NCBI GenBank assembly: GCA_903862655.1
Contig: CAIOZA010000027.1
Coordinates: 124,001-188,000 of the forward strand
From: an uncultured Ignavibacteria bacterium
Lineage (GTDB): Bacteria > Bacteroidota > Ignavibacteria > Kapaibacteriales > UBA2268
Length of the DNA stretch: 64,000 nt
Direction of reading: 5' to 3'
Positions 1 through 9,155 of the stretch are shown here, piece after piece (position 1 is the stretch's first letter; the number at the start of each line of letters is the position of its first letter). A program made the translations under genes and the position numbers. Under the pieces are notes generated by a model. That model was given only the letters and a program-made list of their open reading frames with translations, had not been told where the DNA came from and ran no database searches.

Positions 1-1
1 T

Positions 2-709
2 TTATCTGCATCTCTTGCGGCTGCTGAATATAAAATTCTTCTCGTAGATATTGATCCTCAGGCAAATGCATCCAATGGAGTTGGTGTTGATTCCAGAAAA
101 TTTGACAATACTATATATGAAGTCTTAATCAACGGAAGTAATGCTAAAGATTCCATAGTGGCTACAGTTATGCCAAACCTTGATTTAATGCCATCGCACA
201 TAAATTTAGTAGGTGCTGAAATCGAGTTGGTGAATATTGAGGACAGAGAAAAGATTCTATACAAAGTTTTAGATAAGCTAAAAGATAAATATGATTTTAT
301 TATTATTGATTGTCCTCCTTCACTTGGATTACTAACATTAAATGCTCTAACTGCAGCTGATTCAATTTTAATTCCAGTACAATGTGAATATTATGCTCTT
401 GAAGGTCTTGGCCAATTATTAAATACAATTTCAATCGTAAGATACCGCTTAAATCCAAATCTTGATATTGAAGGTGTACTATTGACTATGTTTGATGGAA
501 GACTAAGATTATCAAATCAGGTTGCCGATGATGTAAGAGTCCATTTCGGAGAAAGAGCATTCAAAACTGTAATCAATAGGAATGTAAGGCTATCTGAGGC
601 TCCAAGCTTCGGTAAACCTGTAATTCTATATGATGCTCTGAGCACAGGTTCAAAAAACTATATGGAATTAGCACAGGAAATAATAATAAAAAATAAAAAG
701 CAACATTAA
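2..709 (+). CDS. parA: Chromosome-partitioning ATPase ParA (Soj), 5'-truncated by the window edge
   Basis: ParA ATPases bind DNA non-specifically when ATP-loaded and, with ParB, move replication origins apart. The frame is open from base 2, so the N-terminal deviant Walker A lies outside the window. What remains starts at the '[14 protein letters not shown]' strand (Walker A'), followed by Walker B '[11 protein letters not shown]', '[11 protein letters not shown]' and '[12 protein letters not shown]', all hallmark ParA/Soj motifs. The first in-frame ATG at 158 is internal and is not the start. parB follows 5 bp after the stop, the usual parAB operon. The visible part is 235 codons of a family usually about 255 residues long. 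The call is certain; only the N-terminus is missing. Confidence 0.95.
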   Translation, partial: LSASLAAAEYKILLVDIDPQANASNGVGVDSRKFDNTIYEVLINGSNAKDSIVATVMPNLDLMPSHINLVGAEIELVNIEDREKILYKVLDKLKDKYDFIIIDCPPSLGLLTLNALTAADSILIPVQCEYYALEGLGQLLNTISIVRYRLNPNLDIEGVLLTMFDGRLRLSNQVADDVRVHFGERAFKTVINRNVRLSEAPSFGKPVILYDALSTGSKNYMELAQEIIIKNKKQH

Positions 710-714
710 AAATC

Positions 715-1674
715 ATGACTAAGAAATTTAATACAGGTCTTGGCAGGGGATTGGATGCACTTTTATCTTCAGCTGTCGAATTCTCAGATCAAGGAATAAA
801 ATTCAAATCACCCGACGATGTAGAAAACACTGGGAATGTTAATTTCGTTGAGATTAGCAAGATAGTAAGAAATCCATATCAACCACGTAAGGAATTCGAT
901 AAAGAAGCGTTGGAAGAATTAAAAAAATCTCTGATAGAACACGGGTTAATTTCACCCATTACTGTTCGAAAAGCTATAAATGGGTTTGAACTTATTGCTG
1001 GTGAAAGACGTTTAAGAGCCGCTACCGAAGCAGGTTGGAAAAAAATTCCTGCGTATATACGTGAAGCTGATACTAATGTAAAGATGCTTGAATTAGCTTT
1101 GCTCGAAAACTTACTAAGAGAAGATCTTAATCCTATTGAAATGGCTAATGGCTTCGCCAGTTTGATAGAAGATTTTAATGTCACGCAAGAAGAAGTCGCT
1201 AAGAGGTTGGGTAAAGATAGAGCAACTGTTGCAAATTATCTTCGACTGCTCAAATTACCTGAATCTATTCAGGATAGCTTGAGAATGAAACAAGGTACAA
1301 TGGGTCATGCTAAAGCTATCTTAGGTTTGAATGACCGAAAAAAAATGATAAAGGCTTGGGACATAATAAATAAAAAGCAACTATCAGTTCGGCAAACAGA
1401 AGACTTTGTTCGAAACATCGAACTGGGATTAATTGATCTGGGGGATAAGTTTTCTAAAACACCAATATCAAAATCTAAAGAAAAAACTAATGTATCTTCT
1501 GATATTTTAGCTTTAATTGAAGAAAATGAGAAGATGTTACGGTTTAGATATGGAGTTAAAATTAAGATTAATCCAAAAGATGATGTTCAGGGCACGATTG
1601 AGTTTACATATTCAACAATCGATGATTTTGGTAGGGTAATGGATATTTTGCTTGAAAATAAGGATGAAAATTAG
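715..1674 (+). CDS. parB: Chromosome-partitioning protein ParB (Spo0J family CTPase)
   Basis: ParB loads at parS, uses CTP to slide along DNA as a clamp, and stimulates ParA. The 319-residue length is typical. The N-terminus carries the conserved 'GLGRGLDALL' (residues 8-17) that contacts ParA. The CTP-binding domain has 'NPYQPRKEF' (53-61), 'GERRLRAA' (96-103) and 'ENLLREDLNPIE' (131-142). A helix-turn-helix follows at about 156-180, and the C-terminal dimerisation part is at about 265-319. It sits directly behind parA, and its TAG stop abuts the ATG of the thioesterase gene, so the three are probably cotranscribed. I saw no copy of the canonical parS palindrome in the window by eye. Confidence 0.96.
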   Translation: MTKKFNTGLGRGLDALLSSAVEFSDQGIKFKSPDDVENTGNVNFVEISKIVRNPYQPRKEFDKEALEELKKSLIEHGLISPITVRKAINGFELIAGERRLRAATEAGWKKIPAYIREADTNVKMLELALLENLLREDLNPIEMANGFASLIEDFNVTQEEVAKRLGKDRATVANYLRLLKLPESIQDSLRMKQGTMGHAKAILGLNDRKKMIKAWDIINKKQLSVRQTEDFVRNIELGLIDLGDKFSKTPISKSKEKTNVSSDILALIEENEKMLRFRYGVKIKINPKDDVQGTIEFTYSTIDDFGRVMDILLENKDEN

Positions 1675-2130
1675 ATGGATATTACTATAGAAAATGTTAC
1701 ATTCATTCGTGTTAGATACGCAGATACCGATAAAATGGGTGTTGTTTATAATGGCAATTATTTTACTTTTTTTGAAGTTGGAAGAACAGAGTTGATGAGG
1801 GCTTACGGACTTCCTTATACAACTTTTGAAAACGAAGGATATATATTACCATTAATAGAAGCACATGCAAATTATAAGAATTCAGCTTATTATGATGATT
1901 TGCTTGAAGTAAATGCATGGCTGGATATCAATCAAATTGGTGCGACATTGAGATTTGAATATGAGATTACATATAAAGACAAAATCATTGCGAATGGTTA
2001 TACTTTGCACTCGTTTGTCAGGAAAGATTCTATGAGGCCTGTTAAACCTCCAAAGTTTTTTATTGAAATGATTGACGCTTTAAAAAATAATTTTTCATTG
2101 TCAACGACTTACTTAAAAGAAAAATATTAA
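1675..2130 (+). CDS. YbgC-family acyl-CoA thioesterase (hotdog fold)
   Basis: This is a 151-residue hotdog-fold thioesterase of the 4HBT/YbgC family, which hydrolyses acyl-CoA and in some bacteria works with the Tol-Pal system or phospholipid synthesis. The diagnostic N-terminal stretch 'YADTDKMGVVYNGNY' (15-29) contains the catalytic Asp17, followed by 'FEVGRTELMR'. The length matches the family (130-150). The ATG follows the parB stop with no gap, so translation is probably coupled. There are no tol-pal genes nearby, so the substrate (short acyl-CoA or 4-hydroxybenzoyl-CoA) cannot be told from context. Confidence 0.85.
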   Translation: MDITIENVTFIRVRYADTDKMGVVYNGNYFTFFEVGRTELMRAYGLPYTTFENEGYILPLIEAHANYKNSAYYDDLLEVNAWLDINQIGATLRFEYEITYKDKIIANGYTLHSFVRKDSMRPVKPPKFFIEMIDALKNNFSLSTTYLKEKY

Positions 2131-2192
2131 TTATTATTTGGTGAGATATTTCAATTCAACGACCATTTGCATTTTGAATTATAGGAAACAGT

Positions 2193-3134
2193 ATGAATAT
2201 TAAAAAATATTTATTTATTTTGTTATTGATTGTTTTATCTGCTACTGATTTATATTCCGGAGATTATCCTTTCCAATTTTTAAGATATATTTCAACAGCT
2301 CGTGCTTCTGCACTTGGAGGAGCTTTTGATGCAATAGTAAATGATCCAAACGGACTATTCTACAATCCTGCGTCAGTTTATACTGTGAAAGAAAAAAGAT
2401 TCTCAGCTTCATTTCTTAAGCATACACTAGATATCAATTCTGGCAATATATCTTTCTCGAATTATATTAATCGTGTAGGTGTACTTGCTTTGTCTGCAGC
2501 ATATTCAAACTACGGTGCATTCCAAAGGGCAAATAGTATTGGAACTCAAACAGGTACATTTAGTGCTAATGATATGGCACTAGCAATTTCTTATGCTAAC
2601 GAGCTTGATACAAATCTCTTTTATGGCGCTACTTTAAAATATATTTACGAAAATATAGATAAGTATTCATCATCTGCTATGGCTATAGATGTCGGTATTT
2701 TATATAAGCTCAAGGATGGAAGAACTAATCTAGGTGCATCAATTTTGAATGCAGGAACTCAACTTTCTTCTTTCAATGGTACATCTGAATCATTACCTCT
2801 CGATATACGTTTGGGAGTAAATCACCGATTAAAAGGTCTGCCACTGATGGTTCTTGCTTCTTTTCATCATCTAGCAGATAAATCTGATAACTTCTTTGGT
2901 AAGTTTCTGAATTTTAGTTTAGGGGGAGAATTATACATTGGACAATATGTTAGAGTAAGACTTGGATATGATAATCAGATACGGTCAGAATCTGCACCTA
3001 GCGGTGATAAAAAATTATCCGGGTTGTCGGGCGGTCTTGGGATTTTCGCAAAGTATTTTAATTTTGATTATTCTCTATCGCAAGTTGGATCCGCAGCTAT
3101 CATGCAACGATTTAGCCTGTCCCTGGATATATGA
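2193..3134 (+). CDS. PorQ/PorV-like outer-membrane beta-barrel protein (type IX secretion related)
   Basis: A 313-residue protein with a signal peptide (residues 1-22, MNIKKYLFILLLIVLSATDLYSG), then 'FLRYISTARASALGGAF' and 'NDPNGLFYNPAS'. That opening is shared by the PorV/PorQ/UPF0164 family of FadL-like barrels. The rest alternates amphipathic strands and ends in an aromatic/hydrophobic strand, 'RFSLSLDI', as in outer-membrane barrels. In Bacteroidota PorQ and PorV help type IX secretion release and anchor cargo. Two T9SS cargo proteins occur later in this window, which fits. The ATG at 2193 has an AGGA ribosome site 5-8 bases upstream. A small exported protein follows 34 bp downstream, probably in the same transcript. 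Which paralogue this is (PorQ, PorV or a lineage-specific relative) is unresolved. Confidence 0.7.
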   Translation: MNIKKYLFILLLIVLSATDLYSGDYPFQFLRYISTARASALGGAFDAIVNDPNGLFYNPASVYTVKEKRFSASFLKHTLDINSGNISFSNYINRVGVLALSAAYSNYGAFQRANSIGTQTGTFSANDMALAISYANELDTNLFYGATLKYIYENIDKYSSSAMAIDVGILYKLKDGRTNLGASILNAGTQLSSFNGTSESLPLDIRLGVNHRLKGLPLMVLASFHHLADKSDNFFGKFLNFSLGGELYIGQYVRVRLGYDNQIRSESAPSGDKKLSGLSGGLGIFAKYFNFDYSLSQVGSAAIMQRFSLSLDI

Positions 3135-3168
3135 TATTTTTGTATTACTAATAAATTTGGAAGTGTAG

Positions 3169-3588
3169 ATGAAAAATTCACTAAAAGCATTTATAATAGT
3201 TTTTGCTTTAACATCGATCGCTGTTTTTGCACAACAGCAACAACAGGTTAGTTCTGAACAATTGAAAAATCTTAAAATCAAACCGGTTTTTACATACGAT
3301 GAAATTCTTTTTTCCTACAATTTATTAAATAGTGTAGAAATTACAGGTTCAGAAGTCGATAATTTTTTTGCTGCAAGAGATGCTTTTGCTGTTGTTATAA
3401 AAGCTGCACAAGGTAAAAATAAAAAGGGGACTGATACTGATATTATCGAAATGGATATCCAAACAGCACAGATCTTTATTAATTTGATGAAAAGAGCTAA
3501 AATTACTGGTGCACAGGCAGAAATGTACAAGAAAATTCAAATGATCATTACTGAAGCTGCAAATGCAAGTAAATCTCAAGTAAAGTAG
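3169..3588 (+). CDS. Small exported protein, unknown function
   Basis: This is 139 residues with a clear signal peptide (MKNSLKAFIIVFALTSIAVFA, cleavage near 21-22), followed by a glutamine run (QQQQQ) and a predicted all-helical mature part rich in Ala, Lys and Ile. There are no cysteines, no lipobox and no motif I recognise. The start has a GGAAG ribosome site 5 bases upstream. It lies 34 bp behind the PorQ-like barrel in the same direction, so a periplasmic partner role is possible, but that is inferred only from position. The next gene is convergent. Confidence 0.6.
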   Translation: MKNSLKAFIIVFALTSIAVFAQQQQQVSSEQLKNLKIKPVFTYDEILFSYNLLNSVEITGSEVDNFFAARDAFAVVIKAAQGKNKKGTDTDIIEMDIQTAQIFINLMKRAKITGAQAEMYKKIQMIITEAANASKSQVK

Positions 3589-3623
3589 AGTGGCAAAGTC
3601 CAGTAAATCTGACTAGCTTAGGC

Positions 3624-4526
3624 TTAATTTCTTTTCATTGGTCGAATAAACATGATTAATGATAACCATTGCTTTAATGTTATCATAAGTTTGTGAATAT
3701 TAGATACTCTGATTCTATCGCAAAAAACTTTAAATTCCAAAAGTTCAATTTTATCTAGAAGACGATAATAAATCTCATCCATTATTCCAGCTGAAAATGT
3801 TGTTAGACGTTCGTCAGGAGACAAACTCTTTCTTGCTTTATGGTAATACTCTCTGGCTCTTTGAGCTTCAAATCGCATTAACTCAACAAAATTATCATTA
3901 TAGACTTCATCTATCAATTCCTGTTCTGAGTAACCAAATCTTTCAAAATCCTCAAGAGGTAGATAAATGAAACCTCTGTCCTTGTCCTGCTTGATATCAC
4001 GAAGAATGTTAGTAAGTTGAAGGGCATATCCAAGATTTATAGCATAATTCTTAGTTTCTTCATACTTATACCCAAATATTTCGATACTAATTAGACCAAC
4101 CACACTTGCAACACTATAACAATAATCCTTAAGATCATCAAATGTCCTATAACGCTTCTGCATCAAATCTCTACGGCATCCATCAATTAAGGTAACAAAG
4201 TATTGCTTGGGTATTGAAAAACGGTTTATTACGGCTACAAAAGGCAAAATAAGGGGGTTGTTTATGTTGTGATTGTATATCTCATCCAAAACATTTTCCC
4301 ACCATGCTAATCTTTTTTTAATAATGTCAACTGAATCAGCTAAGGGGTTTGGCATTCCATCGACTATATCATCGATATAACTACAAAAAGCATAAATTGA
4401 CTTAATAGCATTTCTTTCCTCTTTTGGTAGTAAAGAGAAAGATAGAGAAAAGTTTGATTTTTCCATTTTCGGTGGTTCAACTTTTTCAAAATTAGCTAGT
4501 TCTATATGAGTTATTGCATTCAACAT
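3624..4526 (-). CDS. hpnD: Presqualene diphosphate synthase HpnD (squalene/phytoene synthase family)
   Basis: HpnD condenses two farnesyl diphosphates to presqualene diphosphate, the first step of the HpnCDE route to squalene. This is a 300-residue class I all-alpha prenyl synthase. The first Mg-binding motif is 'YIDDIVD' (50-56) and the second is 'LTNILRDIKQDKDRG' (171-185), and 'GRCDLM'-like 'GCRRDLM' is at 116-122. It is the second gene of a pair: its ATG shares one base with the hpnC stop (TAATG), so the two are translationally coupled. Phytoene synthase is the alternative, but pairing with an HpnC-type paralogue favours squalene. Confidence 0.85.
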   Translation of the reverse strand: MLNAITHIELANFEKVEPPKMEKSNFSLSFSLLPKEERNAIKSIYAFCSYIDDIVDGMPNPLADSVDIIKKRLAWWENVLDEIYNHNINNPLILPFVAVINRFSIPKQYFVTLIDGCRRDLMQKRYRTFDDLKDYCYSVASVVGLISIEIFGYKYEETKNYAINLGYALQLTNILRDIKQDKDRGFIYLPLEDFERFGYSEQELIDEVYNDNFVELMRFEAQRAREYYHKARKSLSPDERLTTFSAGIMDEIYYRLLDKIELLEFKVFCDRIRVSNIHKLMITLKQWLSLIMFIRPMKRN

Positions 4527-5431
4527 TATCCAAATATAGTTTTAAGAAATATTTTAAACAAATCTGATTTTAAAAGTTTAGGTCTTTTAACAAAAATCTC
4601 TGTTTTTAGGTTCATTGATTGTTTTAATATCATGCGACCACCAGCCAAAGTAGCTCGTATTTCTAACTTGAGACGTTTATTTCGTAATAGTTTAACAAGG
4701 AATTCTCCCCTATCAAATAATTCATTCGTAAGAAAATATAATTCGTCCAGACAATTCTGAATTTTTATATTATTGGTGCATCTTAACAAGTCATCAATTT
4801 GATATTTATCAAGGTAAGATTTTGGGATGTACTGACGATTATTTCCTAAATCAACAGATAAATCTTGCCAGAAATTCGTTAACTGAAGCCCAGTGCAAAT
4901 ATAATCTGAATAAGTGTTTGTTTCCTTGTTGAATTCTCCGAAAGTTCTGAGAACTAATTCACCAATAGGATTTGCAGAATAATAACAATAATTAATCAAT
5001 TCTTCAATCTTTTCTGGTTGTTGGAATTGAACATCCATTAAGAAAGCAGTCATCAGTTTTTCAAAAGGTAATATTGGTATGGATAATTCCTGGATTGTAT
5101 TATTTAGAGCAAGAAAAATCGGATTCGATGAATTGCTTAGGCTAGGATTTAATAAGAGATTCTGAATATTATGAAGTAGATCAAATTTTTGCTGAGTAGA
5201 AAATGAATAATTTTCATCCGAGATATCATCTGCAATCCTAGCAAAACTATAAATCGTATAAATATGCTTTCTGAATTGTTTTGGAATAAGAATGGAGCCA
5301 ACCGGAAAATTTTCATAATGTGATAATGACAATCTCTCAGTAAACTTATATGCGTCTAAGAGTGATGTGCATTTAAAAATACCACCATCAGCTTCAGTCA
5401 GATCTTTTATATTTTTTGCATTATAAATCAT
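4526..5431 (-). CDS. hpnC: Hydroxysqualene synthase HpnC
   Basis: HpnC converts presqualene diphosphate to hydroxysqualene; HpnE then reduces it to squalene for hopanoids or related lipids. The protein is 301 residues of the squalene/phytoene synthase fold. It has 'ARIADDISDE' (64-73) as the first acidic motif and 'LTNFWQDLSVDLGNNR' (184-199) as the second. The 'NFWQD' form separates HpnC from HpnD ('NILRD'). It is followed by hpnD with a one-base overlap. A hairpin terminator for the upstream ppiD-like gene sits just before its start, so hpnC probably has its own promoter in that short gap. HpnE and squalene-hopene cyclase are not in the window. Confidence 0.85.
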   Translation of the reverse strand: MIYNAKNIKDLTEADGGIFKCTSLLDAYKFTERLSLSHYENFPVGSILIPKQFRKHIYTIYSFARIADDISDENYSFSTQQKFDLLHNIQNLLLNPSLSNSSNPIFLALNNTIQELSIPILPFEKLMTAFLMDVQFQQPEKIEELINYCYYSANPIGELVLRTFGEFNKETNTYSDYICTGLQLTNFWQDLSVDLGNNRQYIPKSYLDKYQIDDLLRCTNNIKIQNCLDELYFLTNELFDRGEFLVKLLRNKRLKLEIRATLAGGRMILKQSMNLKTEIFVKRPKLLKSDLFKIFLKTIFG

Positions 5432-5440
5432 TCAATATTT

Positions 5441-5474
5441 AAAAAAAGGGTTCTGAAAGCATTCAAAACCCTTT
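5441..5474 (-). terminator. Rho-independent terminator of the ppiD-like gene
   Basis: An 8-bp GC-containing stem (AAAGGGTT/AACCCTTT) with a short inner helix is followed, on the minus strand, by a seven-T run. It lies between the ppiD-like gene and hpnC, separating the two transcripts. Confidence 0.8.
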
Positions 5475-5492
5475 GAATAAAGCAGTAATCAA

Positions 5493-7667
5493 TTAAAATT
5501 CATTAAAGAATTTGGTTCTATGATCTTCAATTTTTGAATCTTCTTTTAACTTGTTAAACCATTGATAATATCCACCTGTTTTGAAGGTATTTCTTAATTG
5601 CACTAAGAAATCACCCATTTGCTTAGATGAATTATTAGCCTCTGGCACCACTTTGTTGTTAACCTGAATGATATAATAGCCTCTCTCGCCTCTGATTGGT
5701 TCACTAATTTGATTTAGAGGTGTAGAAAATACTTTCTCAGTAAAACCAAAGTCTTGCCCTAATCCGGGTACTACACCATTATTCTTAACACCGGCTGCAT
5801 TCTTTGCCTGAATAGAGGGATCAGTTGATTGATAACCTTGAATGTTGCCAATAGTTTTAACTTGAGAATATATGTTTTGAGCTTTATTCTTAAGTAAATC
5901 CAACTTTTTAGTATTTAATAATGTGTTTTTAATTTTATCCTTAACGTCTTCCAATGGAACTATCCCAGCTGTTCTCTGATCTTTTACCTGAACAACAACA
6001 ATTCCATTCTTCTTCATTTCAATTGGTTCAAGCACTTCACCAATTTTCATTTCGAATGCCTTAATTGCTATAAATTGTGATCCAAGTACTGGTTTTTCCT
6101 TTTCAAAAAATTCTGTCTCACGAGGTGTCTTATTGAAAAATTTAGAAACAGCATCAAAGCTCTCACCGTTATCAACTCTGGTTTTCAATTCTTTAGCATC
6201 TCGTCCAAGGCCCTTGATAGTCATTCTTGATATTTCGGGTTTGAGAACAATTTCTGTGAATTTAAGCTCATCGGATTGTTTATCGGTTACTTTGATAATG
6301 TGAAAGCCAAATTGTGATTCTACCGGGCCAACAATTGAACCAGTTTTAGCTGAAAATGCAGCTTCTTCGAATTCTTTAACCATCATTCCTTTTCCAAAGA
6401 AACCAACATCTCCTCCATTTTGAGCAGATCCTTTGTCGGAAGAATATTTTAGTGCAAGTTGAGCAAAATCTCCGGATTTTGTTTCAGCAAATATCTTTTG
6501 AGCTTCTGCTTGAGCACTATCTTTATTGGTGCCGAAAGGTATTAAAATATGGCTTGCTTTCACTACAAAGTTTTCACCAGAACGTCTATCGTCCAGTCTA
6601 TAGTAGCATATTCCGTCTTGCATCTGTACTGGTCCAACTATCTGATTTTTAACAAGAGTGGAAAGAATAGATAATTTTTGTGGTGATATATCTTTTACCT
6701 GAGTAAAGTCATGAACTGTACCCTTAAATTCTTCAGCTCTTTTGGTGAAATTCTTTACTAACTCTTCACCAGAATTCTTTATGTCATTATCTATCTTCTT
6801 AATAGCTTTGGATATTAATGCGGAATCGTTTGCAGAAGGAATCAAAGGAAAAAGTACATATTTGATTTTTCTTTTTTGTTTTTGGGGCCAGAGTTTTTTA
6901 TATTTTTCATAATATGTTTTGATCTCTTCATCATTTACAGTAGCATTATTATCTGCAATTAGTTTAGTATCTAGAAACAGAAAATTAACGTCAGCTGAAG
7001 AATTATCAGCTAGAAATTTTTCTTTTGCATATAAAGGCGAAACTACTGATAATGCAGAATTAATAGCTGTATTCAAACCATTTCTTAATTTTTCATCCTT
7101 TAAAGCTTTTTCAATTTTAAGTAAATCGGATCTAAAAGAATTTACTATTCTTCTCTTCTCTTCCTGTGGTGTGTTCTGAGGTAATCTGTTGAATATTACA
7201 TCCGGATTCCTCATGATTTCACGGTAGCTCTGCATGTTAAAATTACCAGTAGAATCAGTAAAAGGTTTTCTCAAAAATTCGGGAGGATTATTAAAGAAAA
7301 CATCTAACAATTCATCCTGTGTAACAGTAATTCCCATTTCGTTGGCAACCTGATTTAATAATTTGTCTTCCAGCATCTCAGACCATACAGATCTGCGTAT
7401 CTGAACATCATCAACCTCTTGTTCGTTGCCCTGAGCTTGCATCTGTTTCCTCTGTTGCTCAACTTGTTCTCTTACTTTTTCTTCAAAATCCTTATAAAGA
7501 ATTTTTTCTCCATTAACATCAGCAATAGAAGCAGTTTGAAAATTATCACCGCTTTTCATCATATTGCTCATGTCAGCATCAGATGCTACCATAAATCCTA
7601 CGAAAATGATTGCAAAAGCCGCCAGAACATATGGGGATGTCTGACGCATTCTTTCCATTGTACCCAT
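5493..7667 (-). CDS. PpiD/SurA-like peptidyl-prolyl isomerase chaperone
   Basis: This is a 724-residue membrane-anchored periplasmic folding factor. One N-terminal transmembrane helix (about 11-28, 'YVLAAFAIIFVGFMVAS') anchors it, followed by a SurA_N-type helical chaperone region (about 45-230). A full parvulin (PpiC) domain starts at 'VKASHILIPF' and includes 'GGDVGFFGKGMM' and 'GFHIIKV' (about 365-465). A second, more divergent parvulin-like segment near the C-terminus carries 'GYYIIQVNNK'. This matches PpiD of Bacteroidota, which helps outer-membrane and secreted proteins fold. The start at 7667 is preceded by AGGAG 10 bases upstream; an ATG three codons later is the alternative. It is transcribed alone, with a terminator downstream. 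Confidence 0.88.
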   Translation of the reverse strand: MGTMERMRQTSPYVLAAFAIIFVGFMVASDADMSNMMKSGDNFQTASIADVNGEKILYKDFEEKVREQVEQQRKQMQAQGNEQEVDDVQIRRSVWSEMLEDKLLNQVANEMGITVTQDELLDVFFNNPPEFLRKPFTDSTGNFNMQSYREIMRNPDVIFNRLPQNTPQEEKRRIVNSFRSDLLKIEKALKDEKLRNGLNTAINSALSVVSPLYAKEKFLADNSSADVNFLFLDTKLIADNNATVNDEEIKTYYEKYKKLWPQKQKRKIKYVLFPLIPSANDSALISKAIKKIDNDIKNSGEELVKNFTKRAEEFKGTVHDFTQVKDISPQKLSILSTLVKNQIVGPVQMQDGICYYRLDDRRSGENFVVKASHILIPFGTNKDSAQAEAQKIFAETKSGDFAQLALKYSSDKGSAQNGGDVGFFGKGMMVKEFEEAAFSAKTGSIVGPVESQFGFHIIKVTDKQSDELKFTEIVLKPEISRMTIKGLGRDAKELKTRVDNGESFDAVSKFFNKTPRETEFFEKEKPVLGSQFIAIKAFEMKIGEVLEPIEMKKNGIVVVQVKDQRTAGIVPLEDVKDKIKNTLLNTKKLDLLKNKAQNIYSQVKTIGNIQGYQSTDPSIQAKNAAGVKNNGVVPGLGQDFGFTEKVFSTPLNQISEPIRGERGYYIIQVNNKVVPEANNSSKQMGDFLVQLRNTFKTGGYYQWFNKLKEDSKIEDHRTKFFNEF

Positions 7668-7887
7668 TCTTAATTAGCTCCTAACAGATTTATAAATATT
7701 ATAATTTTAATCTTGATTTTGCATGTTTGCACTTTGAACAAGTTACAAAAATATCGAGTAATTAAGTCATTTCCAATTGATATTTCATTTATTAATTGAT
7801 TGATTAGAAATTTGCTTCAATTATTAAACTGTAATTACTTATTATTCGTTTTGTTGTTTTGAATTTTTACAAAATGAGTGAAGATTA
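7668..7887. other. Divergent intergenic region, AT-rich
   Basis: A 220-bp gap between the divergent ppiD-like and metallo-hydrolase genes. It must hold promoters for both directions. It is very AT-rich and I see no distinctive operator, hairpin or small gene in it. Confidence 0.6.
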
Positions 7888-8739
7888 ATGAAAGTTGGAA
7901 AATTTCAAATAGATGTTGTTGATACTGGTAATTTTGGTCTAGATGGTGGATCAATGTTTGGTGTTGTCCCAAAAACTATGTGGTCTAAATCTTATCATCC
8001 AGGTGACAACCTAAATCGCATACCACTTGCTGCCAGACCTATTCTCATTCAATGGGATGAACAAAAAGTTCTGATAGATACTGGGAATGGAACCAAGTGG
8101 AATGAGAAAATGACTTCGATCTACAATATTGATTTATATAAGTCTGATTTGAATATTGCTTTGAGTCCTTTTAGACTAAAACCTGCGGATATAACTGATG
8201 TAATTTTTACTCATCTACACTTTGATCATTGTGGAGGAGCTACCAGAATTGAAGAAAATAAATTATTGCCAACTTTTGTTAATGCAAAACATTATGTACA
8301 GAAAGATCATCTTGATTGGGCTTTGAATCCTCTTGAGAAAGACAGGGCATCATTTATTCGTGATAACTTTATGCCGATTTTAGAGAATGGTATGATGGAA
8401 ACTGTTGATGGCGAAGGTGATATTTTTACTGGGATTAGTGTAATTCCTGTTTTCGGACATACTCACTCTATGCAATTAATAAAAATTTCTGATGCAGGGG
8501 AGACATTATTATATTGTTCTGATTTATCTCCTACTTCAGCCCACATTCATTTACCAGTCGGATTGAGCTTTGATAATCACCCAATTATTACACTTGAAGA
8601 AAAGAAAAAGTATATATCTATGGCTTGTGAAGAAGGTTGGACAATAATCTATGAACACGATGTTTTCAAACAAGCTTCAAAAATTAGTAAGAATGAAAAA
8701 GGCTATTTTGCTGAAGAAGAAATTATTATAACTCTATAA
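7888..8739 (+). CDS. Metallo-beta-lactamase-fold hydrolase
   Basis: A 283-residue soluble MBL-fold enzyme. The dinuclear metal motif 'THLHFDHCGG' (108-117) is intact. The later ligands are visible as 'FGHTHSM' and 'YCSDLSP', and a final His in 'YEHDVF'. There is no signal peptide. The overall look ('LIDTGNGTKW', 'LAARPILI') resembles lactonase/hydroxyacylglutathione-hydrolase-like members commonly annotated only as MBL-fold hydrolases. It is separated from the Rieske gene by 2 bp and that gene from queG by none, so the three form one operon. The substrate is unknown. Confidence 0.82.
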   Translation: MKVGKFQIDVVDTGNFGLDGGSMFGVVPKTMWSKSYHPGDNLNRIPLAARPILIQWDEQKVLIDTGNGTKWNEKMTSIYNIDLYKSDLNIALSPFRLKPADITDVIFTHLHFDHCGGATRIEENKLLPTFVNAKHYVQKDHLDWALNPLEKDRASFIRDNFMPILENGMMETVDGEGDIFTGISVIPVFGHTHSMQLIKISDAGETLLYCSDLSPTSAHIHLPVGLSFDNHPIITLEEKKKYISMACEEGWTIIYEHDVFKQASKISKNEKGYFAEEEIIITL

Positions 8740-8741
8740 CT

Positions 8742-9155
8742 ATGAAAAATGAACAGGATAAATATAAAAGAATTCAGATTAATGACAATGATTACCTAAT
8801 TATAGCTAGATCTGAAGAAATTTTTGAAGGCAAAGGCAGGCAGTTTTTCTTTGGTGACGAACATGATATGCAACTGGCTGTGTTCAGAGTAAAAGGTACT
8901 CTGTATTGTGTTAATAATATTTGTCCTCATAGGCATCAGGATCAAATTCATAATGGAATCATCGATGATTTGAATATAGTCTGCCCAGTACATTACTGGA
9001 CATATAATCTTCAAACCGGGCAGAATATTAACCAAAAACAAGGGGTAAAAAGCCTGAGTTCTTACGAGATTTTTGAAAGTGATGGTTTGGTATATCTCGA
9101 GGATCCAAAAATCGACCTACCTAAATGGCGTACGAATAAGCTTGAAACTCGCTAA
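8742..9155 (+). CDS. Rieske [2Fe-2S] ferredoxin-like protein
   Basis: A 137-residue single-domain Rieske protein, with ligands C61-P-H63 and C81-P-V-H84 seventeen residues apart ('CPHRHQ' and 'CPVHYW'), the standard 2Fe-2S pattern. The size and lack of a membrane anchor resemble NirD-like or dioxygenase-type ferredoxins. There is no nitrite reductase or ring-hydroxylating oxygenase next to it. It lies tightly between the MBL hydrolase (2 bp) and queG (0 bp). An electron-donor role for QueG or the hydrolase is a guess from position. Confidence 0.85.
   Translation: MKNEQDKYKRIQINDNDYLIIARSEEIFEGKGRQFFFGDEHDMQLAVFRVKGTLYCVNNICPHRHQDQIHNGIIDDLNIVCPVHYWTYNLQTGQNINQKQGVKSLSSYEIFESDGLVYLEDPKIDLPKWRTNKLETR

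Noticed and set aside
1-1674. Possible replication origin and parS sites near parAB
   Set aside because: I found no copy of the 16-bp parS palindrome or DnaA-box cluster by eye in the short non-coding DNA nearby; not an exhaustive search.
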